Source of the DNA: Phallus indusiatus
Taxonomy: Eukaryota; Basidiomycota; Agaricomycetes; Phallales; Phallaceae
NCBI GenBank assembly: GCA_027605045.1
Contig: JAQFWX010000009.1
Coordinates: forward strand, 124,001-188,000
Length of the DNA stretch: 64,000 nucleotides
Direction of reading: 5' to 3'
Positions 49,901 through 62,148 of this stretch are shown in pieces (position 1 is the first letter of the stretch; each line of letters opens with the position of its first letter). A program made the translations under genes and the position numbers. The notes below the pieces were generated by a model that worked only from the letters and a program-made list of their open reading frames with translations, made no database searches and was not told the origin of the DNA.

Positions 49901-50136
49901 GCCTTAATACCTTTCGCTGCTGATTTCTTTTTACCCATTTCTAGAAGAGAGTTTGCTTTGGTATTTGCTGCTGTTGTGTCCTTGGGGGTATCAACTGTGT
50001 CAGTAGTGGTATCTTTAGGCTGTTTACCGTTAAGGTCCTCTAGTGTAAGATCCTTGTGGATGCCCTCCAACGAAGAGTTGATATCATCTTTTCTAATGAA
50101 TTCAGAGCCATCCTCTCCAGTCGAGGATTCCGCCAT
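46947..50136 (-). CDS. Large coiled-coil protein with Ser/Pro/Thr-rich N-terminus
   Basis: Six exons give about 940 residues. It starts MAESSTGEDGSEFIRKDDIN at 50136. The first ~260 residues are Ser/Thr/Ala/Pro-rich and disordered, with basic patches (MGKKKSAAKGIKAKS) suggesting microtubule or membrane contact. From about 49260 onward almost the entire chain is heptad-patterned coiled coil rich in Ala, Glu, Leu and Lys (ELKGKVKSLEETIESVTAEL, ETEKSAALSAEIDALKKAKE and similar). It ends RLKQEVEHLKAMQQVNDTD at 46947. No CAP-Gly, kinesin or other head domain was found. Candidates include a CLIP/restin-like scaffold lacking its head, a golgin or a spindle-pole component, and none can be chosen from sequence. 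Antisense frames here (47243-47587, 49176-49608 and others) are mirror shadows of the repetitive codon pattern. Confidence 0.78.
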
Positions 50137-50324
50137 GCTAGAAAACGCGAGGCAAGGTCCCACAGAAGGGGAGATGGCCAGACAACAAGCGCCGTTTAGG
50201 GCTGAATGTGAATGTTTGGCTCCAGTTTTACAGCATGTACACGGATTTATAGCACGTTCAAACTCAGAGTACATACATTCTTGTTACAAATAGACTTTAA
50301 CACAAAAATAAGAGCATTTTACTC

Positions 50325-51420
50325 TCAGATAGCGTACAAATTCAGACCATCCAGAGAAGGCTCTTTCAGCGATTTGTGTTTGTAGGATAGTATGGCAACC
50401 TAATGCATACCATGATGTCCGATTAGTCTCATTGACAGTGACCTTTAACAGGATCTAAAACTCACCCCGGCAGGCTCTATATTAAAATGGTAACCTGAAA
50501 TATCATGGTGAATGTAAGTGTCTAAAATACACACACGCTGGGTGATTGAATATACCGAGGTTAATAGGTGCTTCAAGCCATCTTGCAACAAGGACACGAG
50601 TGAAATGCCCGTGAGCGACGATCAAGACATCACGAGCACCAATGCCATCTTCCTTGAACTGGCGGTGAATTTCACGAACCTACGAGCATGCAAATCAAAA
50701 TTAAGCTCTTTCATCGCAGCTACCTTGTTATATTACCTTTGCTATCACACCATCAATACGGTTCGCGATATCCTGCGGGCTCTCTCCACCCGGACAGCTA
50801 TGCACACTAAGATATTTTGATGTTTAACTGTGCAAAACACGTACCCATCTCGAAAAATCTCCCAACCTGGGTGTTTTGCCTGTATTTCAGACGCTAAGAG
50901 ACCTTCATAGTCCCCATAATCCCATTCCCTCACTTCCTCCGTTACCGTGTGAGGCGGAAGGGTGTCTAAGTGTCGGAAGAGCAAATGAAAGGTCTCGTGT
51001 GCTCGTTTCCGAGGAGATACGAAGACATGAGATAAGTTCTTGGGATCAATGAGCTCTACACGTAATTTTTAAGAATAGATGGTTGCGATCGATCAAAAAG
51101 CATTGCTCAACATACTGCCTTCGCAAACGACCTCCGTCGCATGAGACCTCACGACATCTCTCCCGTGCTCCGTCAATGGAATGTCAGTCCGACCGGTCTA
51201 TCTGTCTTGAACCAAAATCTCATTATGCAGCATAAAAATAATTTACGTGTCGTCCTATCGACCCTGAGTACATTGTCCGTTGAAGGAGAACGAATATGCA
51301 TGCTTACCATTTAGACTCCACTCAGTTTCCCCTTGAGCACGAGTTAGCTTTTTTCATTTAATTCAGGACGCCTGACTTGCCATGACGAATGACAAAAAGA
51401 CGTGGTACCGGCCTTGCCAT
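50325..51420 (-). CDS. SHB17: SHB17-like histidine-phosphatase (sedoheptulose-1,7-bisphosphatase type)
   Basis: Phosphoglycerate-mutase-superfamily phosphatase. The yeast homolog Shb17 hydrolyses sedoheptulose-1,7-bisphosphate in riboneogenesis. The chain starts MARPVPRLFVIRHGETEWSL at 51420, giving the catalytic RHG motif. It continues with TGRTDIPLTEHGRDVVR, SPRKRAHETFHLLF, EVREWDYGDYEGLLASEI (about 50900, with the family Glu in EWDYGDYEG), WEIFRDG, CPGGESPQDIANRI, VLIVAHGHFTRVLVARWL (second catalytic His) and IEPAGVAILSYKHKSLKEPS. The stop is at 50325. About eight exons encode about 240 residues. The first intron (51380 to about 51334) has a GCAAGT donor, and only GC-AG splicing joins RH to GETEW. 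The start lies 125 bases from the opposing VPS18 gene. Confidence 0.82.
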
Positions 51421-51544
51421 GATAACGAAGGGAGAAAAGTGAATGAATCCATGTATAAGCCGTTCCAAATTAGTGATGTCCGAAGTTTTGATCCGGGGAG
51501 ACAGGCGCCAAGGTTGGGAGATCTTTGTCAGCGAACCCGCAGAC

Positions 51545-54500
51545 ATGTTCGATGATTGTGAGTATTACGCTCGGTTTATTGTCCCTTCCACTTAAGAGTC
51601 CTTTTATCAGTTGTTGAGCATTCTGGATCAAAACCAGATGTGCACCATGGTCTGTCATCCGCTTTACCCCAAGTAGCATATCAGGGCTTTGAGCCCTCGT
51701 TTGGCGAAGGGGATAACCGCGCAGACTTGGGAGGCGTAATTACGCCAGGTGTAAGCTTTTGTTGCAAACTTTTTCAAAATATATTCAATTTCTTCTTCTC
51801 CTTATAAAGCTAGACTTTCCTTCCGCTCAGGAACAAAACATTTTGAGCTGAACATTGTGCAATACACGATTCCAGCACCGTTGGTCTCCTTGGCGGTGTC
51901 CTCAGATATGTTGGCCATGGGTTTAGCAAATAACGTTTTAATAATGATTGAGCTTGCCCGTCCTGACCAAATCATTAAACTCCAGATACCTCGCAAGCCT
52001 TCGGAAATGACGCTATATAAGGTCTTCCTCGATCCATCCGGCCGGCACGTCCTCGTAACATCTTCGCAAGGAGAGAACTACTATATATACAAAGGATGGA
52101 AAAGACCTAAATTATTACGAAGTTTTAAAATGGTCATTGAATGTGTTGCCTGGAACAGACCTGGGCTTCTGTCGTCTATGACAACGTCAACAAAGGAGAT
52201 TCTGATAGGCAGTCGTAATGGCATATTATACGAAGCTTGTCTGGACTCCGAAGACGATTTCTTCAAATCCCAAGAAAGATACCTCCAAGCAGTGTATACA
52301 TTGGCGGACCGCCAACCGGTTACTGGAGTCGACTTTGTATACTTCCCACCTTCGGATTTCAAGAAGAGCCTTGTTCTTGCGACAACAGCGACACGAGTCT
52401 ACCAGTTTGTCGGAAAGGTAGACAGGAGATCCGATGACGCTGGGAAAGTCTTTAATACTCTTTTTGCTACCTATCAAGATATGGTACCCAGTGAGTTTCG
52501 CAAGATTCTGGACTTGATAAAGTCGTTCTAATTTATTGCTCAAGAATTCATGGAGCTTCCCGGAGATGTCAAGTATTCTCAGCTACAGCTGTTCAATGCC
52601 GAAGCTTCTCGTCCTCAATCACTACCAACGTCAATGGCCTGGCTAACAAGTAAGCTGATTTTAGTTCACATCATTCTATTAGCCCTTTGACGATTTCTCA
52701 CAGCACCTGGGATATATAACGGGGAACTAAAGTACACAACTGCATCGCCCGCGGACGGATTAATTGACTCTCCAAAGTTGATTCCATACCCTATCTTGGA
52801 AGGACCGAAAGATGTGGCGGAGGCGCCGCCCTTGGCTCTGGCCCTGACACAATTTCATTTCATATTACTATATCAAGATAGAATTGTTGCAGTTTCCAAT
52901 TTGAACGATAAAATCGTTTACGAAGAAGCTTTACCCTTGCATGTCCTTTATTTTATTCTGAGAATTTGCTTGATCTAATTCAGGTTCTTTTTAATTTAGA
53001 AACCGGGCGAAGAGGCTCGTGGACTCGTAACTGATAACACTCGGAAAACATATTGGGTCTATACCGATTCATCGCTATGGGAGTTGGTGGTTTCTGAGGA
53101 GGATCGATATGTTTGGAAGATATATTTGGAGAAGGGTCAAGCTGATATTGCTTTGAAATATGCCAAGGTGTGTCCGTTGTTTACTTCAATATCAGACTAT
53201 TAAGTTCGAGGAAAAAGACACCTAGTCAAAGAGACCATGTTCTTGCTCGCCAGGCAGATGCTCACTTTGAAGCTGGTCGTTTTATCCAAGCCGCACAATG
53301 CTATGCCCAGTCTTCCAAAAGCTTTGAAGAAGTCACCCTTCGCTTTATCGATGCCAATGAACGGGAAGCATTAAGGTATTACTTGATTGCGCGATTAGAA
53401 AGAACGCGTAAAACTGTTCGTGGGTTATTATTCGCTTTCTTGACTTTTAATCAAGTTTATTCAGGATTTAACCCAACGTATGATGTTGGCTACGTGGCTG
53501 ATTGAGATATACTTGAGTAAATGCAATCAGCTGGATGACATAGTCGCCTCCGAGTCTGTATCCCATGACGTCGAGAATCTACAGGCGGAACGGACATCTA
53601 CAGAAGATGAATTAAAACAGTTTTTCGAAACATACAAGGTATTTCAACTGTGATATGGATCGTCCAACAAATGTCATTTATACTCAATATGCCCTTAATC
53701 AGGCTAACCTTGACCGTAAGACAACGTACGACATCATTCAGAGCCACGGACGAACCGACATGTATTTGTACTATGCGACAGTCGTAGGCGATTTCGAGCG
53801 TGTCATTGAAAACTGGGTAACAGAAGAAGAGTGGATCAAGGCGATCGACATACTTAATCGTCAGGTTAGTGAAACGGGTTGAATGTCGTTAGTCTTCTTC
53901 GGACTGATTTTGTGATATTTAGAATAATCTGGACCTTTACTACCGGTTTGGCCCTGTATTGATACAAAACGCGCCCAAAGAAACTGTCGATTCGTGGTTG
54001 CGGCAACCATCACTGGATCCCTTGAGATTAATACCCTCGCTCCTGCAATTACAACACATGCCTCGTGATCCCCTTTCCCTCAATCATGCCATACGTTACC
54101 TAAACCACGTCATATTTGAATCGCATTCGTCGTCTCCCATTATTCACAATCTTCTCATCACATTTTTCACTGTCTCTGCTTCGGCTCCTGAACATGATGG
54201 ACCATTATTGCGTTTCCTGTCCTCAGCTCCCGAGAATCCATTGACTGGAAAGCCGTATTATGATCTGGATTACGCCCTTAGGCTCTGTAAGCAGAGTGGG
54301 CGAACCCATGCATGCGTTCACATCTATTCCAAAATGGGACTGTACGAGAATAGTGTGGATTTGGCCTTGCTCAAGGAGGATTTGGAGTTGGCAAAGATAA
54401 ACGCTGATAAGCCAGAGGATGATCGGCCATTGAAAAAGAAGCTTTGGCTCAAAATTGCAAAATACATCATCCAGGAAAAGCAAGATCTCAAAGCGTATGT

Positions 54501-55382
54501 TTGTTTAATTATTAATTTATCGGTGTTACTCAACGCCATATAGCGCCATGCGTTTACTTGAAGATACCGATCAGCTAAAAATTGAGGATATCCTACCCTT
54601 CTTCCCTGATTTCGTGGTCATTGATGATTTCAAAGACGACATTTGTGCTGCTCTGGAAAGTTATAGCAGCTACATTGAAGCTTTGAAAACAGAAATGGAC
54701 GAAGCAACCCGTAATGCTGAAGCTATAAAGAAGGAAATAGCAGATCTGAAGAATCGTTTCATTACTCTTCAGCCAGGTGAACGATGCTCGAAATGTGCCA
54801 CTCCACTTGTCAGTCGGCAGTTCTACGTCTTCCCTTGCCAGCACTCGTTTCACGCGGATTGTCTCATCAGTATTGTAAGTGCATCAAAATTTTAGAATTG
54901 AACGACCTTGTTTGACAAATCCACAGGTCAAAGAGTATCTGTCAGCGGTATCTCTAAGACGTATTCTTGCGTTACAAAACGATATCATCAGACATTCCAC
55001 AAAAGACCGCGCAAATGTCAATGGACACCGACAAAATGTTCCTAACAATACGCCTCAACGAGCTCTGTTATCAGCTAACTTCAATGGTCCTCAAGGCGCT
55101 TTATCGGCAATTCCAGGCATGGGCTTGACACGCAATCTCGTAGCTGCTGGAACCCAGCTACGGGAATTGATCATTCCAGAGTCACTTGCGAGTGTCGTTG
55201 GCGGATGGGGAACCAGCAAACAAGACGCGGCGGAAGGTTTGGATGCGGATAAAATTGAGAAAATGAGGGAAGAACTGGACGAGTTGTTGGCATCGAGTTG
55301 CCCACTATGTGATTCTGTCATTGCCGGATTGGATAAACCATTCATAGCAGAGGGAGAGGTCGACGATTCATGGAAATTATGA
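51545..55382 (+). CDS. VPS18: Vps18 (Pep3), HOPS/CORVET core subunit with RING
   Basis: Subunit of the HOPS and CORVET tethers that drive endosome and vacuole fusion. The start MFDDFVEHSG at 51545 is preferred; in-frame ATGs at 51476 and 51443 would extend it toward the opposing gene. The Pep3/Vps18 beta-propeller domain covers roughly the first 400 residues (QYTIPAPLVSLAVSSDMLAM, CVAWNRPGLL, PVTGVDFVYFPPSDFKKSLV). Helical clathrin-heavy-chain-like repeats follow (RQADAHFEAGRFIQAAQCYA, YLIARLERTRKT, NNLDLYYRFGPVLIQNAP, HVCIHIYSKM-like block at 54310). The C-terminal RING starts CSKCATPLVSRQFYVFPCQH (about 54785), continues SFHADC and closes with CPLCDSVIAG (about 55300). It ends DDSWKL at 55382. 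About ten exons, all in frame, give about 1,060 residues. It converges with CGR1 35 bases away. Confidence 0.9.
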
Positions 55383-55417
55383 TGCATTTTTTATATATTT
55401 TCAAGTAAACGATCATG

Positions 55418-55971
55418 TTATCCGTTAACCTTTTTACTGCGACCTGCTTTTCTTTTTAACCTAGCAGCCTTTCTCGCCCCCATCTAATAATATACCATCG
55501 TTGAGAAAACTTTTAGTCTGACGTTGGGATTAGCGTACCTTCGCTTTCATCTCCTCAAATTGCTGCCTCTCAAGTGCCGCCTTTTTGCGAGCTGCCGTGA
55601 TTTCTCTTCGTCTGAAAAATGTCGAGTTGATCACTTGTCAAAAGGTTTATGATTAAAGGACTGCAAACCTTGTGAATTCCGCCTCCTTTTCTTCTTTCAG
55701 CTCTTTTTGTAACTTTTTGAAAGCCTTTTCTTTTTGTGTCTTTTCCATTCTCTCTTCAAAACTCGATTTTAGGCCTTCTGAGAGATGCGAGCGACTGCCA
55801 AATGTAAGTATGAAAACCAGCTTTCTAATCATTGAGATAAAAAACACACCGAGTCGCCGTTCTTTGCATTTTCCACCCCTTTCCAGAGACACGGCCATTT
55901 GCTGTATTCGTTAATTCGATCACTGGTGTGGACTGTGTAGATTCAGGACTTGTTTCCAGCGACGACTCCAT
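55418..55971 (-). CDS. CGR1: Cgr1, rRNA-processing protein
   Basis: Small basic nucleolar protein needed for 60S subunit pre-rRNA processing. Four exons give about 129 residues, starting MESSLETSPESTQSTPVIEL at 55971. The family core is NGRVSGKGWK, then RSHLSEGLKSSFEERMEKT, KKLQKELKEEKEAEFTRRRE (across an intron at about 55670) and a Lys/Arg-rich C-terminus MGARKAARLKRKAGRSKKVN ending at 55418. Length matches the family. It is squeezed between VPS18 (35 bases, convergent) and SEC39 (52 bases, divergent), so its promoter is shared with SEC39. The 81-codon frame at 55653-55898 includes read-through of an intron and is not the gene itself. Confidence 0.88.
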
Positions 55972-56023
55972 GCGGGAGAGTTTCAGTGAAGGTTCACCCT
56001 AGACGCCCAAATTTCTATATTCG

Positions 56024-59000
56024 ATGTCCACCCTTCACGAGCTTTGCAAGCGATGGCTCGAGTTACCAGATGAAGACCTAACAGTGGAGAATATCAATAA
56101 TGTCCTTGGAAATATTTCTCAGGAGGAATGGGTTGCTGCTGCGGTTGCCAATAAATTCGTCGATGACGTTACCGTACAGCGCGCGTTGCTTACACTCGGC
56201 ATTGAGAAAACGTTGCCCGCCGTAGAACGTTCACGACAAGCTGTGGTCCTAGCTATCGAGTCTGCAGGAGAAGAAAGCTCTGAGGGTGTAGACGATGATC
56301 AACGTCAACGTCTAGCAGTGCACTTTGCAACACACCCTACCGATGAATTACTGTGTCGGCTGCGTGCACTCTTGCTACAGCGGCTGGATAAACTGGAGAC
56401 TTATGTTGAGATGTTCAGCAGTAACAAAACGAATGTCTCGGGTCCTAGTGGTGATGAAGAAAACGGGTGGGACGATCTCGATGCTTGGGAGGAGGGAGCA
56501 GACATCCCGGTAAACGACACGACAGATTCTGCCCTCCCTTTGTCGACTTTCATGAAACAACCTCTTCTGACATCTGCAATGCATCTCGCATCGAACTCGT
56601 ACTTTACACAACTATCCATTCTGCTCAAACGACACTTCAACATTCTGACACCTCATCAATTCACCATTCTGGATTCTATTCCCGACCACGTTCACCCTTC
56701 ACAATTTCAAACCCTTCTACCCGCTGTTAGTGGCGTAACTGATAATGAATCAATTTCTTCAGAGGATCCTTGGAGACCTTCTCCGGATTGGACTGAAAGT
56801 GCAGAATGCACCTCGGCTCTTACCAACCCGCCGTTTACCGAAAATATCACAGACTCGAAAAAGTACACACTGGTTGAAGTGACCGAATGGTATAGAAACC
56901 GTGTGCATCGCGCGGACGACTCGGGCTTAGTTGATATCGCGTTGGCACTAGTTCAACATGGTGCTTCGCTGGGTATCATAGAACTTAATGAACTAGGGGA
57001 GGACCTAAGTTTACTCCATCGACTCGTTTACGATGCACCAGGTTCCGTTGAAGACATTGATGATAATGACTGGACACTCTCACGATGGAAATCTCTTAAC
57101 CCATCTCAAGTTCTCCGAGCATACCTGGCACACTCTACCCCCAAGTCAATACCTCAGGATATAAGGCGTCTAGTCATGCCATATCTATATGTTTTGGAAG
57201 CACGGGCTGAACGAGCAGGAAAGCCAGATCCCGGGATTGTTACTCGACTACTTTACGAATACATACTTCAGGCACCTTTGGAATATGTCGCGTCTATCTT
57301 CGCCGCCTCCAAGCCAATCTTGTCTCTTCCAGAACGAATCATCAAATCTGACGAAGACATGGTTCGTTTGGCATTGTCATACTTGTACGGAAGCAATTTC
57401 TTGGATGAATGGCATATAATGAGTCAGATTTTTGAGTGTCTTCCTGAGTGGAGCAACGTCAGTGAAGATGAAGCAGACGAGGCGGACACGACACTAACAT
57501 CACTCGGTGATTTTGTTACTCCCACCGCGCCTGGAGCAATCTGTACCTCTCAAGATCTTTTCCTCTTCTTTTCGCCTCTGACGGCATCGGCATTATCGCG
57601 TCTTCTCGATGTTCTCGATGTACATTTAGAGTCTGGAGAGATTCTATCTCGTTGGGATGTCCCTGCACCTTTAAGGTGGTTCCTGCAAAGCGCTAATAAT
57701 GAGAAAGAACAACGAGCATGGGCCACTCGAATGTCTCGCCGCGCTGGCGATGGAGGAGGTGAACCGGAAACTGAAGCCGAATGGCTGGAACTATTGGACG
57801 ATATGCTCAAATTGATTGGATCCGGAGACGGTCCTTTACGTGGCGCATTTGGTCTACTTAGCAAGGAAGAAGTGAGTCGTATATTTTTCAGCGGTTTGCT
57901 GAGCTCTGGGAGTAAGTCATCCAAAAAACGTTGTATAATATGCTGGCGCTCACATAGTTAAATAGACTTCCGAATAGCAAAAGACATTATACGAAGAGCG
58001 AGGATGGCGTATCCATTAAACTCACATATCATTGAAGAGCAAGTTTTAGCCACCTCAAGAGAGTTATATGACAACGCTAGTTCTGGTAATCTTCACCAAG
58101 GCGATATGAAGCTAGCATATGAATGGTAAGAAACTCCTTTCCCAAAGAAGTCTATATACTGAAATAAATACCAGTCTCACTGTTGCAAAACCAAGCCCAG
58201 CCATCCACCGTGAACGAGACTTTATCGAAGCTACAAGTCGAATATGCTCGTTTAATGTCACATCCCAAGGTGTTCCTATCTCACCTATCGAAATCCGACT
58301 GGAGAAAGATAAACTTAGTCTCGTCTCGCGTGTGATATCAAGTACGCAGGATGCCTATAAGCATTCAAGTGTTATTCTTGAATTGGTTCACAAATTGGGC
58401 TATCAAAACGATGTCGCTGCAGAAGTTAGAGTGCACACGATGCTTGCCGAAGCAGCACTGCAAGCAGAAGATTTCACTCGGGCGGTGGAAACTATAGATC
58501 AAATGCTCGCAAATGTGCGTCGGATTCCTCAGGACGATAAAACAGGAGTTTTGGAAACTTCTAGAGAGCTATGCTGGAGAGCATGTTTCCAATTGGGCCG
58601 ACAAACGGAATACGAAGATAATGACATCAAATCACGTTTACTGGGACACGCACTTGAACTGTGCCCGCAGGAACATCTCGTAAACGTCTTAAACGTCTGG
58701 CAGCGCATTGAAGGTGAAACTCTTTCAAACCGGAAGAGAAAATTCTCCGCATCGAAACAACAAGCGACGACAGCAACAGCTTCATCACGGAAACGCCAAA
58801 TGCCCACTTCGTCTACTGCGGCGTCTATTCGCGCACGTCTTCATGAATTGAGTTTGGGCACCACAGCGGGAATTAGCGCACCGGACGCTGCTGCTGCACT
58901 GGCAAGTCGCGCTTTGAAAGGCGTCGCAGCCAATTTCCCCTTTTCGATGCGCGGTAGTGGTAATAGTCATAGTGGTAGTCGGCAAGCGGAAAGTTCCCCT

Positions 59001-59177
59001 GAACGATATAGCTACGAACAGCATTCATTACAACAACATCAGTACCCTCAACAGTACCCGAACCAACACCAACACCAGCATCATCAGCACATGTTAGCCG
59101 GAACAGATGTCTCCGTTCATGCTAAGCAAGCATTTGCGAGAGGTATTGGCTGGCTCATAGGCGCAGACGAGGAATGA
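56024..59177 (+). CDS. SEC39: Sec39-domain protein (Dsl1/NRZ tether subunit)
   Basis: Sec39 is the ER-anchored subunit of the Dsl1 complex that tethers COPI vesicles from the Golgi; the animal counterpart is NBAS. It starts MSTLHELCKRWLELPDEDLT at 56024. Exon 1 reads to about 57911, exon 2 runs from about 57967 to 58126, and exon 3 ends at 59177, giving about 1,030 residues. Typical blocks are VEVTEWYRNRVHRADDSGLV, ALALVQHGASLGIIELNELG, EDLSLLHRLVYDAPGSVED (the DL-x2-L-x-RLVYD signature, about 57000), SPAIHRERDFIEATSRI, and VLELVHKLGYQNDVAAEVRV. The last ~90 residues are low complexity with a Gln/His run (YSYEQHSLQQHQYPQQYPNQ, HQHQHHQH), unusual for the family. It is divergent from CGR1 with 52 bases between starts. 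Confidence 0.85.
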
Positions 59178-59689
59178 CCGGTTCATTTTTTGTAAATATT
59201 TCATAGCTTTCACTGCATCACTACAAGTAATATTATGATCAAGAAAAAAAATTATTATGTTATAGCCAAAACTATGGTCCCTTCGTAAGTTTGTAGGATA
59301 CAAAAAAAAAATATTACTAGTGGGTAAATGAGTAGCGAACGTGGTATTGTTGGTCCTTTTTTTGAGAGGTATATATTGATATTGATCATGTGAGTATACA
59401 GCACTTGGGGGAAGGTGGGTGGAGGAGTCTTGGAAGGTGCCGTTACAATTACGATAAAAAAGAGATAGAGAGAAAAAGGGGAAATGGGTAACATGGATGT
59501 TAGATCGATATTGGGGGGAAATCGTGATAGAATAGTGAATGTTACGTTACACATGCGCGTGGGTTGGTTGAAGTCGAAGGTCGAAATTTGTACAGCAAAA
59601 AAAAATAGTACTTCTTTTTTTATTTTTTATTTTTTTAAGGGCGGGGCGGAAAAGAGATAGGGGAAAGAAAAGGAGGAATACAGTGTCCT
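59178..59689. other. Convergent 3' spacer
   Basis: AT-rich with T runs near 59610-59640 that probably serve polyadenylation. No gene recognised. Confidence 0.5.
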
Positions 59690-62148
59690 TTAGTTCCCGC
59701 CAAATACCGATCGAACGTCCCTGCTAACTTTAGGTCTCGGACGATCTACAACACTAACCGGTGCACTAGCCGCAGGCTTCAACCGACCTTCACGTTTCGA
59801 CTTGCCGCACGTCTCGCACATCCCATCATTCCGAAGTTCCTGATTCTCCAACTTCAAATCCTTAATACGCGATTCAAGCTCCCAAATCTCTCTCTGATGG
59901 TTCTTCCGCATATTGACAAGCTGCGTTTGAAGTGAAGCAATGGTATCTTCCGGCTGACGCCCTCCGACAATGCTCACCGCAACCCCAGGCAAACCAATTG
60001 AGGCTGGTGTAATCGGATAATCCGAAGAATTCGACCGAGACGAAAAGTCTGAAGTAGTTGGTGATCCTGCCGCTGCTGGTTTTGTAGCGGCTGGCATCAC
60101 AGGGGGTGTAAGGGATTCTTCTGGGTCATCCAGCGCGCTGAACAAATCTGAAAATTTGGAACTGAACACAGTGGACATGGGCCTTAAAGACAAACCCTCA
60201 AATGTAGTCTGAGAAGGAGGGGCAGACAATACGGGCCGATGATCTAAAGAGTGGCCGCTCTGAAGTCTGTCAGTTTCCGCAGGACTGATATGGATTGTTG
60301 CAGGAGAAGGAGGTGCTTGTTCACGGGGAGGTGAAAAGTCCGGTTGCTGAACTTGGATTTTGTTTTCCGGGAAGGAAATGGACGGTGAAGTCACGACAAC
60401 AGATAATGACGGCGGAGAAATTCTTTTGGGCATCGGCGGAACGGGCTCAATAGAGGGTGAGTCGACTTTATGGGGGGAAGTGTCCTTATCCTTATCCTTG
60501 CCGAAAAGCCTCATAAACCCACTTTTCTTGTGTTTGAGGGTCTTGGTGGACCCAACATCATCGTTTGGAGAGCTGGAAGTAGCAGTAGACATTCTTGTAG
60601 CACCACTAATGGTCCGTTGTCTGGCGTTTGACGACTTTGGGGGTTCGCGAATGGTAAATGAAGAAGAGTCACTGGGGGATAAAGGTGACGAAGGTTGATT
60701 ACGTCTGACTTCAAAATCTACTCCTGGCTGAAGACCAAATCCAGCGACTAAAGTGGAACCTGTGCGGACCCGAGCCTGTATAGGTGACTCTGAAGACGGC
60801 TTCTTGACGCGCTGCTGCGCTTCTTCCAATGTCATTAGATTACTCATAGGGCTATCCGGAAAAGGAACGGATGAGTGCGACATTTGAGGCGACCCCGCAG
60901 TAGGGAAATCTTCGCGGCGGGGCATAGGCATAGGCGGTAACAGAGCTATTTCAGCTTCCTCATGCCTCGCTAACATAGGTTTGTATGAAGTTTTGTTGTG
61001 AGGCACGGGTAAATTACCAGCAGAGCCTTTTCTAAAAGTAGACGCTACAGGCGTCGCCACAGTAGCAGGCTCCGAAGCTCGTCTGACGTATCCGGGATCA
61101 GATTCGTTCGACTGCCTGTGTTGATGATGCGTCGCTTCTACCCCACTCGGTAATTTTGGCGAATCCGAGACTGGAATCACATCCGGGTTCGCATAAGGGT
61201 GTGGGTAATGATTTATGGAAACTGGCGAATCGGGAGAGACGATTGAAGAAGTATCATCTTGAGATAGAGGAATAACCTGTGTTCGTACTTTCTGTTTCAA
61301 AGAACGCTCGGTTAATGAGCCGGGAGAAGACGCTCCTCTATCATGGACGCTAAACGAGAAGGAAGGTCGTTCTTGTCGTTCCGAAGATGGTGATTCTAAA
61401 GTTGATCTGGATGCCCACGGTGCTTCTCTCATGCTGTTCGAAATATTGAGTAATGTTAGCGTTCCTGGATTTGACACTGCAACAACGACAGAGAAACGCA
61501 TTTCACTCACGAAAGCGATATTTGACTTTGAGTTGCATTCGAATTAAACCTTCCATATGGACCACGACGCGAAGAGGTAGTGGGTGTCGGACTTGGGGTT
61601 CGCATGGTAGCCAGAGCAAGACTCCGGATAGAGACCTTCTCATGCTCACGATGTTTGCGAGAATTGAACCTCCCACTGAACACGGAGAAACTGTCCGAGA
61701 GGCTGATATTATCATCTCCATCGTCATCATAAGACTCGCCTTGGGCTTCCCAAGGAGCAGGACTAACAAAACGCATTTTTGGACCCAAAGTTGTCAGAGT
61801 AATACTTTCGGCGTCGGGCGGAACAACGCCAGCTTCGGAATCATCCGAGTCGTCTTTACCGTCGTCAGAATCTGGATCCATAGGAGTAGGAGTAGGAGCT
61901 GAGAAAAAGGATACACATTCTTCATCAGTAGGGCCTGCTTCAAAAGACTCTTTGGGGGATATGGTACACTTGTCATCTTCACGGTCATTAAAAGGGTAGT
62001 TAAGATCCGCTGTGGGATTGGGGTATTCTCGGACTTGACCAGCCCAGTTGCTGGAGACTGGTGATCTGGTATAAGTGTTAGAAAAGGTATCGTGACAAGG
62101 GGACTGATATTTGGGAGCGGAAGGGGGAGGTGAAAAGTGGGTGTGCAT
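59690..62148 (-). CDS. Hypothetical Ser/Pro-rich protein with C-terminal coiled coil and CxxC motif
   Basis: Two exons (62148 to about 61513, and about 61432-59690) give about 790 residues, starting MHTHFSPPPSAPKYQSPCHD. The upstream frame to 62235 has no ATG. Nearly all of it is Ser/Pro-rich and disordered with acidic runs (DSDDGKDDSDDSEAGV, YDDDGDDN). Islands are HKKSGFMRLFGKDKDKD (about 60520), MSTVFSSKFSDLFSALDDPE (about 60150), and near the end a coiled coil (EDTIASLQTQLVNMRKNHQR, WELESRIKDLKLENQELRND) followed by MCETCGKSKREGR and RPKVSRDVRSVFGGN. The coiled coil followed by a CxxC-GK motif suggests a scaffold with a C-terminal binding patch. I do not recognise the family. Confidence 0.72.
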
